Shown in pieces: positions 1-5,202 of a stretch of DNA of 15,751 bases. The translations under genes and the position numbers were made by a program. The DNA comes from Paracoccaceae bacterium (GTDB lineage: Bacteria > Pseudomonadota > Alphaproteobacteria > Rhodobacterales > Rhodobacteraceae). The notes under the pieces were generated by a model. That model was given only the letters and a program-made list of their open reading frames with translations, did no database searches and had not been told where the DNA came from. Within the stretch, counting starts at the first letter, position 1, and every line of letters starts with the position of its first letter. The DNA lies in contig SKOX01000328.1 of the NCBI GenBank assembly GCA_007119835.1, forward strand, positions 1 through 15,751. The letters are read 5' to 3'.

Positions 1-1065
1 CGCGTCTACGCCACCCAGTCGACGCACAAGACCCTGACCGCGCTCAGGCAGGGCTCGATGATCCACGTCAACGACCAGGACTTCAAGGGCGAGGTCGAGG
101 AGGCCTTCCACGAAGCCTACATGACCCACACCTCGACCTCGCCGAACTACCAGATCATCGCCTCGCTCGATGTCGGCCGGCGGCAGGTCGAGCTCGAGGG
201 CTTCGAATTCGTCCAGCGCCAGGTCGAGGCGGCGATGTCGATGCGCCGCGCGATCTCCACCCACCCGCTGCTGCAGAAATACTTCAAGGTCCTGACCGCC
301 GGCGACATGATCCCCGAGAAGTACCGCGAGAGCGGCGTCAGCACCTACTTCGACCCGGACCAGGGCTGGACCGACATCTGGGAATGCTGGGCCCGCGACG
401 AGTTCGCGCTCGACGCCACCCGCGTGACCGTCGCGGTCGGCGGCACCGGCTGGGACGGCGACACGTTCAAGACCAAGATCCTGATGGACAAGTACGGCAT
501 CCAGATCAACAAGACGTCGCGCAACTCCGTGCTGTTCATGACCAACATCGGCACGACGCGCTCGTCGGTCGCCTACCTGATCGAGGTGCTGGTGAAGATC
601 GCCCAGGACCTCGACGAGCTGCTCGACGACGCCTCCAAGATGGAGAAGCTCGCCTTCGAGCGCCGCGTGCGCAACCTGATGCACGACGTGCCGCCGCTGC
701 CCGACTTCTCGCGCTTCCACGACGCCTTCCGCCGCGACGCCGTCACGCCCGAGGGCGACATCCGCTCGGCGTTCTTCCTCGCCTACGACGAGAACAACTG
801 CGACTATGTCGACCTTCACGGCGACATCATGGACCGGGTCGAGGGCGGCCGCGAGGTCGTGTCGGCGAGTTTCATCATCCCCTACCCGCCCGGCTTCCCG
901 ATCCTCGTCCCCGGCCAGGTGATCAGCCGGGAGATCCTCGCCTTCATGCGCGCCCTCGACGTCAACGAGATCCACGGCTACCGCCCCGACCTCGGCCTGC
1001 GCGTCTTCACCGACGAGGCGATGGAGCGCCACGCCGCCGCCAGCCTGCCCAAGGCCGCCGAATAG
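1..1065 (+). CDS. Orn/Lys/Arg decarboxylase family protein, C-terminal part (5' end outside window)
   Basis: This is a PLP-dependent, fold-type I basic amino acid decarboxylase, which makes a polyamine and CO2 from ornithine, lysine or arginine. The reading frame is open from base 1, so the gene begins upstream. Its tenth visible codon (bases 28-30) is the Lys of STHK, the residue that forms the PLP Schiff base in this family, followed by the family-like QGSMIHV. The downstream part shows the usual small and C-terminal domains, with DPDQGWTDIW, a TGWDGDTF segment and the C-terminal PPGFPILVPGQVIS motif typical of the family. The Asp of the PLP pyridine-binding region and the N-terminal wing lie outside the window. 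The stop is TAG at 1063-1065. An ATP-grasp gene starts 28 bp later and is probably in the same operon. Family assignment is firm. Which amino acid is decarboxylated cannot be read from this fragment. Confidence 0.88.
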   Translation, partial: RVYATQSTHKTLTALRQGSMIHVNDQDFKGEVEEAFHEAYMTHTSTSPNYQIIASLDVGRRQVELEGFEFVQRQVEAAMSMRRAISTHPLLQKYFKVLTAGDMIPEKYRESGVSTYFDPDQGWTDIWECWARDEFALDATRVTVAVGGTGWDGDTFKTKILMDKYGIQINKTSRNSVLFMTNIGTTRSSVAYLIEVLVKIAQDLDELLDDASKMEKLAFERRVRNLMHDVPPLPDFSRFHDAFRRDAVTPEGDIRSAFFLAYDENNCDYVDLHGDIMDRVEGGREVVSASFIIPYPPGFPILVPGQVISREILAFMRALDVNEIHGYRPDLGLRVFTDEAMERHAAASLPKAAE

Positions 1066-1093
1066 CCCGCCGATAGAAACAGGGAGAGAAACG

Positions 1094-2566
1094 ATGGACC
1101 AGACGATCCCGAAGAAGGCACTGCGGAACATCTCCGAGATCCGCCGCTACTTCCACCGCAACGAGGATCCGATCTACTTCGTCTCGGCGACCAACTTCAA
1201 CCTGCTCGGCCTCGACGAGTGGGTGAAGAACTTCAAGTACATCTGCTACATCGACTGCTACGATGGCCGGCACCCCAACGTGTTCTGCCCCTCCGAGCAG
1301 CCGCACGCCGAATTCCAGTCGATCGAGGACATCAACAACTACCTGCTGCAGCACAAGGAGGTGATCGATCTCGTCCGCCGCCGCGGCGGCAGCCCGAAAT
1401 TCGTCTTCCTGATGTTCGACGAGGAAACCGAGCGCCTCGCCCGCGAACTCGGCGGCGAGGTCTGGTTCCCCTCGGCCGAGCTCCGCACCCGCTGCGACAA
1501 CAAGATCGAGACCGTCCGCATCGGCAACAAGGCGGGCGTCCCCTCCGTGCCCAACACGCTCTCGGAAATCCGCGACTATGCCCACCTGCGCGAGATCTGC
1601 GAGGAGGCCGGCCTCGGCCACGACCTCGTGCTGCAGTCGGCCTTCGGCGACAGCGGCCACACCACGTTCTTCATCAGGTCCGAGGACGACTTCCGCCGCC
1701 ACGAGCACGAGATCGTCGGCGAGGGCGAGATCAAGATCATGAAGCGGATCGACTGCCGCGGCTCGGCGATCGAGGCCTGCGCCACCAAGGAGGGCACCAT
1801 AGTCGGCCCGCTGATGACCGAGCTGGTCGGCTTCAAGGAGCTTACCCCCTACCGCGGCGGCTGGTGCGGCAACGAGATCTTCGACGGCGCCTTCTCGCAG
1901 GAGATCCGCGACCGCGCCCGCGACCTCACCTTCAGGTTCGGCGAGCAGCTGCGCGAGGAGGGCTACCGCGGCTATTTCGAGCTCGACTTCCTGATCGACC
2001 AGAACACCGGCGACATCTGGCTGGGCGAGCTCAACCCGCGCATCACCGGCGCGAGCTCGATGACCAACCACGCCGCCTTCGCCCACGCCGACGCGCCGCT
2101 GTTCCTGTTCCACCTGCTCGAGTTCTCCGACGTGCCGTTCTCGCTCGACGTCGCCGAGCTCAACGACCGCTGGGCCGACCCCGACATGATCGACTCGTGG
2201 TCGCAGATGGTCATCAAGCACACCGAGGACTCGGTCGACATCCTCACCGACGCACCGCAGACCGGCATCTACAAGATGGCGAACGACGGCCGCGTCACCT
2301 TCGACCGCTTCGACTACCACCGCCGCGCCGTCGAGAGCGAGAACGAGGCCTTCTTCCTGCGCATCCTCCAGCCCGGCGACTACCGCTACGAGGGCGCCGA
2401 CCTCGGCATCCTGGTGACCCGCGGCCGCTCGATGAACCCCGACTTCACGCTCAACGACCGCGCCCGCCGCTGGATCCACGGCATGAAGTCGGCGTTCTCC
2501 GCCAGGCCGCTCCCCCGTGCCGAGGCCGGACCGGCGCTCGCCGACCCCGCCTTCAAGATCCTCTGA
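1094..2566 (+). CDS. ATP-grasp (biotin carboxylase-like) ligase, substrate unknown
   Basis: This is a 490-residue soluble protein with an ATP-grasp fold. ATP-grasp enzymes activate a carboxylate as an acyl phosphate and join it to an amine, thiol or similar nucleophile. Recognisable parts are a possible phosphate-binding loop GDSGHTTFF (about residues 185-193), the adenine/lysine strand KIMKRID (214-220), and metal ligands in YFELDF (294-299) and in LGELNPRITG (310-319; Glu312, Asn314, Arg316). The first 110 residues form a pre-ATP-grasp domain. There is no biotin-carrier or carboxyltransferase domain, so a true biotin carboxylase role is unlikely despite the fold. The start at 1094 has AGGGAGAG 5-6 bases upstream. 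The gene follows the amino acid decarboxylase by 28 bp, which suggests the ligase may act on the decarboxylase product or substrate (inference). The stop is TGA at 2564-2566. The fold is confident. The reaction is unknown. Confidence 0.85.
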   Translation: MDQTIPKKALRNISEIRRYFHRNEDPIYFVSATNFNLLGLDEWVKNFKYICYIDCYDGRHPNVFCPSEQPHAEFQSIEDINNYLLQHKEVIDLVRRRGGSPKFVFLMFDEETERLARELGGEVWFPSAELRTRCDNKIETVRIGNKAGVPSVPNTLSEIRDYAHLREICEEAGLGHDLVLQSAFGDSGHTTFFIRSEDDFRRHEHEIVGEGEIKIMKRIDCRGSAIEACATKEGTIVGPLMTELVGFKELTPYRGGWCGNEIFDGAFSQEIRDRARDLTFRFGEQLREEGYRGYFELDFLIDQNTGDIWLGELNPRITGASSMTNHAAFAHADAPLFLFHLLEFSDVPFSLDVAELNDRWADPDMIDSWSQMVIKHTEDSVDILTDAPQTGIYKMANDGRVTFDRFDYHRRAVESENEAFFLRILQPGDYRYEGADLGILVTRGRSMNPDFTLNDRARRWIHGMKSAFSARPLPRAEAGPALADPAFKIL

Positions 2567-2611
2567 GGCGCGCGCTTGCGGCGGCCGCGACAGCCATGGG
2601 CGACGCCTGAC

Positions 2612-2649
2612 CGCGGGCGGGCGGCGGGCGTCCGCCCCGGCCGCCCGCG
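2612..2649 (+). terminator. GC-rich hairpin after the ATP-grasp gene, possible terminator
   Basis: The arms CGCGGGCGG (2612-2620) and CCGCCCGCG (2641-2649) are perfect inverted repeats. A smaller nested GGGCG/CGCCC pair lies in the loop. It starts 46 bases after the stop of the ATP-grasp gene. No run of T follows, so it would be a weak intrinsic terminator at best. A Rho-dependent end or a transcript-stabilising stem is equally possible. Confidence 0.4.
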
Positions 2650-2679
2650 CGTTAACCGCTCAATCCCGAGCGTTTTCCT

Positions 2680-2720
2680 ATGCATATCGAAGGTGCATGG
2701 TTTCTGCATGCGCCGTGCAT
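2680..2720. repeat. Four spaced TGCAT repeats upstream of the Ntn hydrolase gene
   Basis: TGCAT occurs at 2681, 2694, 2705 and 2716, giving spacings of 13, 11 and 11 bases. The first lies in the palindrome TATGCATA (2679-2686). The stretch is richer in A/T than its surroundings and sits 62-102 bases before the preferred GTG start at 2782, where a promoter or operator would be expected. The near-helical spacing would put the sites on about one face of the DNA. No regulator can be named. If translation really starts at the ATG at 2680, the repeats are inside the gene and the idea fails. Confidence 0.35.
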
Positions 2721-2781
2721 CGCGCAAATCGCTGTTAACCTGGGCAGAAATGCTCCCGCACCGGACATCGGCCGCCTGACT

Positions 2782-3756
2782 GTGGAACACCTCTGGCGCG
2801 CCGTTTCCGAATCCGAGCCCGGCCCGAAATGGGCCGCGCTCTTCGCCGAATACTGGCCCGACTACCACCGCTGGTGGCTCCGCGAGGGCGAGGAGGCCCG
2901 CCCGACCTATTGGGACAGCCTCCAGGCCCTGCGCGCCCACATGCCTGAAATCGTTCCGCTTTACGAGCAGCTCTGCGAGCTCGCCGGCGGCTCCGACCAC
3001 GCCGCCCGCTTCCTGTCCTTCCACTGCCCGCCGCCTTATCTCTCAGGGTGTTCGCAGGCGATCTGGCCCGGCGCCGAGCCCGTGCTCGTGCGCAACTACG
3101 ACTACTCCCCGCTCGCCTTCGACCACCTGGTCCTCCACACGAAGTGGCAAGGCCGCACCGTCATGGGCACCGCCGACGGCCTCTGGGGCCTCGTCGACGG
3201 CATGAACGACGCCGGCCTCGCCGTCTCCCTCACCTTCGGCGGCCGCCGCGTCGTCGGCGACGGCTTCGGGGTGCCGCTGATCCTGCGCTACGTCCTGCAA
3301 ACCTGCGAAAACACTGAAGAAGCCGGAAAGGCCCTCGCCCGCCTCCCCACCCACATGAGCTACAACGTCACCGTCCTCGACCGCGAGCGCCACTTCCTGA
3401 CCGCGATGATGGCCCCCGACCGCCCCGCCGCCATCACCCACGCCGCCGTCGCCACCAACCACCAGGAGCGCGTCGAGTGGGCCCATCACGCCCGCTTCAC
3501 CGCCACCGTCGAGCGCGAGCGCTACCTGCTGCAGCGCCTCACCCTGCACGTCGAGCCGGAGGAGAAGTTCATCGGCGCCTTTCTCAAGCCGCCGCTTTAC
3601 TCTTCGGCCTTCGCCGCCGGCTTCGGCACCCTCTACACCGCCGTCTACCGTCCCCGCCGAGGCCGCATGGAGTACCGCTGGCCCCGGGCCACGTGGCCGC
3701 TCGACCTCCACGACTTCCGCGAGGACTCGCGCCGCATCTTCACGCCGCTTGGCTGA
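2782..3756 (+). CDS. C45-family autoproteolytic acyltransferase/hydrolase (Ntn hydrolase)
   Basis: The product resembles the acyl-CoA:6-aminopenicillanate acyltransferase / peptidase C45 group of Ntn hydrolases. These cut themselves before a Cys that then acts as N-terminal nucleophile on amide bonds. The likely nucleophile is the Cys of SGCSQAIW (codon 3049-3051, residue 90 from the GTG start), preceded by a propeptide-like segment. RNYDY (104-108), the ATNHQE Asn loop (about residue 226) and FGTLYTAVY (281-289) match what I recall as conserved in this family. The start is uncertain. An upstream in-frame ATG at 2680 gives 358 aa, but its first 34 residues look unlike protein and overlap a repeat-rich, promoter-like stretch. 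Family members as I recall them begin near LWRAVSE, so I chose GTG 2782 (324 aa). Neither start has a good ribosome binding site. No signal peptide is seen. The substrate is unknown. Its place after a decarboxylase and ligase suggests an amide derived from their product (inference). Confidence 0.78.
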   Translation: MEHLWRAVSESEPGPKWAALFAEYWPDYHRWWLREGEEARPTYWDSLQALRAHMPEIVPLYEQLCELAGGSDHAARFLSFHCPPPYLSGCSQAIWPGAEPVLVRNYDYSPLAFDHLVLHTKWQGRTVMGTADGLWGLVDGMNDAGLAVSLTFGGRRVVGDGFGVPLILRYVLQTCENTEEAGKALARLPTHMSYNVTVLDRERHFLTAMMAPDRPAAITHAAVATNHQERVEWAHHARFTATVERERYLLQRLTLHVEPEEKFIGAFLKPPLYSSAFAAGFGTLYTAVYRPRRGRMEYRWPRATWPLDLHDFREDSRRIFTPLG

Positions 3757-3852
3757 TCCGCCCCCACAGGTAATCGGGAACAAAATCCAACCGAGCGCAT
3801 TTGCAGCAGTTCCGGCGCTCGTCCGGGTACCTCTGGTAGTAGGCAACACGAA

Positions 3853-4767
3853 ATGGAGCACCTCTCCCTCGACCTGTGGGCTGCCAACCTTGAGGTCCAG
3901 CCGGTCGACGTCGCGGGTTGGCTCGCCCGCGTCGAGCAGCAGATGGCCGCGACCGCGGCGCGCGGCGGGCACATGCTGGTCATGCCGGAATATGCCTGCG
4001 CGCAGTGGATCTGTTTCGCGTCGCCCGACCTGCCTGCGGCCGGGCAGCTTGGCTGGCTCGCCGACACCGGCGCAGAGGCGCTGGCCGCCATGGCCGCGCT
4101 CAGCCGACACTATGGCGTCAGCTTGCTGCCAGGGACGATCCCGCAGCGGATCGGCATGCGCGACGGTGTGCCGACCTTTGCCAACCGCGCCTGGCTGCTC
4201 ACCCCTGACGGCGGCCGGTTTCACCAAGACAAGCTCAGCCTCACGCCGCTCGAGCAGCAATCGGCGGCGGGGATCACGGTACCCGGCGACCGGATCCACG
4301 TGATCCGGTGGAACGGCCTCCGCCTTGCGATCGCCGTCTGCCTCGATGTCGAATTCACCGATCTATGGGCGCGGCTGGGCAGGCTTGATCTCGATCTCGT
4401 TCTTGTCCCGGCCAAGACCGACATGATCACGGGCTACAACCGGGTCTTCGGCAGCGCCCGGGCACGGGCGATCGAACTGCAGACCGCGGTTTGCGCGGTG
4501 GGTGCGGTCGGGGTGCCGCTGGGACACCCGATGACCGACACCGGGGTGGGCGGCGCTACCGCCTTCCTCCCCTGCGACGTCTCGCTGTCCCTCGACGGCG
4601 TCTTCGCCTCGGTGCCGCCGCACGCGGCGGCCGCCGGCACCGACCCGGTACTGGTCGTCTCGAACCTGCCAGTCGGCGGATGCCGCAGGATCCGCAATGG
4701 GAGCGCCGAGGCGGAGGTCGCGCCGGCGTCCTGGTCCGCCGAACACCTGATCATTCGTGAAATCTGA
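3853..4767 (+). CDS. Nitrilase-superfamily carbon-nitrogen hydrolase (amidase)
   Basis: This 304-aa cytosolic enzyme belongs to the nitrilase superfamily, which hydrolyses C-N bonds in amides, carbamoyl compounds or nitriles through a Cys thioester. The catalytic triad is readable: Glu46 in VMPEYA, Lys127 in HQDKLSL and Cys163 in AVCLDVEF. Spacing and the approximately 300-aa length are normal. The ATG at 3853 is the first usable start and its ribosome binding site is weak. It lies 96 bp after the Ntn hydrolase gene on the same strand, so the two may be co-transcribed. Codon style differs from the genes to its left: more GCG, CTG and CGG, and less of the uniform NNC pattern. This may mean separate acquisition. 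The presence of both an Ntn-type and a nitrilase-type amidase suggests serial amide cleavage. The substrate class cannot be narrowed from sequence, and aliphatic amidase and N-carbamoyl hydrolase both remain open. Confidence 0.82.
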   Translation: MEHLSLDLWAANLEVQPVDVAGWLARVEQQMAATAARGGHMLVMPEYACAQWICFASPDLPAAGQLGWLADTGAEALAAMAALSRHYGVSLLPGTIPQRIGMRDGVPTFANRAWLLTPDGGRFHQDKLSLTPLEQQSAAGITVPGDRIHVIRWNGLRLAIAVCLDVEFTDLWARLGRLDLDLVLVPAKTDMITGYNRVFGSARARAIELQTAVCAVGAVGVPLGHPMTDTGVGGATAFLPCDVSLSLDGVFASVPPHAAAAGTDPVLVVSNLPVGGCRRIRNGSAEAEVAPASWSAEHLIIREI

Positions 4768-5202
4768 ACCCGGGGCCCGCTCGTCGGCCACCTCGCCGCC
4801 GCTCGCAGACGGCTTGCGCATCCCAGGTGCGAGCTTGAGCGAGATCTTGTCGACGACACGCGAACCGACCTGTACGAGCGGCGCCCTTTCGTCTGAACCG
4901 GTGAGGGAACTCCCCAAGGCGGCTCGGTTCTGCCCGAGCTCGAGGTGGCGATCACCGCCTACATCGACGTAAGCAACGCTGGACCCATGGCGCCATCGAC
5001 CCCGGTCGCATGTTCGCAACCCGGATCGTGGCGTAGCTGCGGGCCCTCGGACGGCGGGTTGCGAGGCTCGAGCAGGTTCTGCCTGGGGACCTCGTCAACG
5101 ATGATCGATCTCACTTCTTGCGTCCCCTCGCCCGCGGCCGTCTGTGTGCGCCTGGTGACAGGCGGCACTGGCGGCGGGCGGCCCCCGGGCGTCCGTACGG
5201 CC
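4768..5202. other. 435-bp stretch without an intact gene between convergent genes
   Basis: This gap separates the + strand nitrilase gene from the - strand dehydrogenase. No open frame here has a ribosome binding site and a recognisable product. Part of it (about 4885-5036) reads as a broken transposase tail, listed separately. Two further tracts look as if they were once coding because third positions are GC-rich. One is on the - strand at about 4770-4880 (includes QVGSRVVDKISLKL, faintly like the tail of CoxG/SRPBCC proteins). The other is on the + strand at about 5037-5110 (LRALGRRVARLEQVLPGDL). I cannot identify either. No terminator with a T tract was found for either flanking gene. Confidence 0.5.
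4885..5036 (+). pseudogene. Decayed IS630-type transposase C-terminal remnant
   Basis: The frame through 4921-4990 reads PELEVAITAYIDVSNAGP. This resembles the end of IS630-family transposases, where a PELEAAI-x-x-YIDxxNADPKPFVWT segment follows the last catalytic Glu region. Just upstream, in another frame, EPVRELPKAARF (about 4883-4918) resembles the preceding RELTDKxxRR stretch. Just downstream, in a third frame, WTHGAIDPGRM ends at TAG 5034-5036, about where the transposase C-terminus would be. Pieces in three successive frames fit a gene broken by small indels. The DDE catalytic residues, terminal inverted repeats and TA target duplication are not visible. The resemblance is by eye over a short segment. 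Confidence 0.42.

Noticed and set aside
1007..2479. 490-codon open frame on the - strand opposite the ATP-grasp gene
   Set aside because: The translation is a Val/Ala/Glu/Asp-rich shadow without motifs. The + strand has intact ATP-grasp catalytic residues.
1094..2566. Calling the ATP-grasp gene a true biotin carboxylase
   Set aside because: There is no biotin carrier or carboxyltransferase gene nearby, and the neighbour is an amino acid decarboxylase. Only the fold is shared.
4770..4880. Minus-strand tract QVGSRVVDKISLKL as a CoxG/SRPBCC or ABC transporter fragment
   Set aside because: The similarity is too short and ambiguous to name. It is kept only as a coding-like tract in the gap entry.
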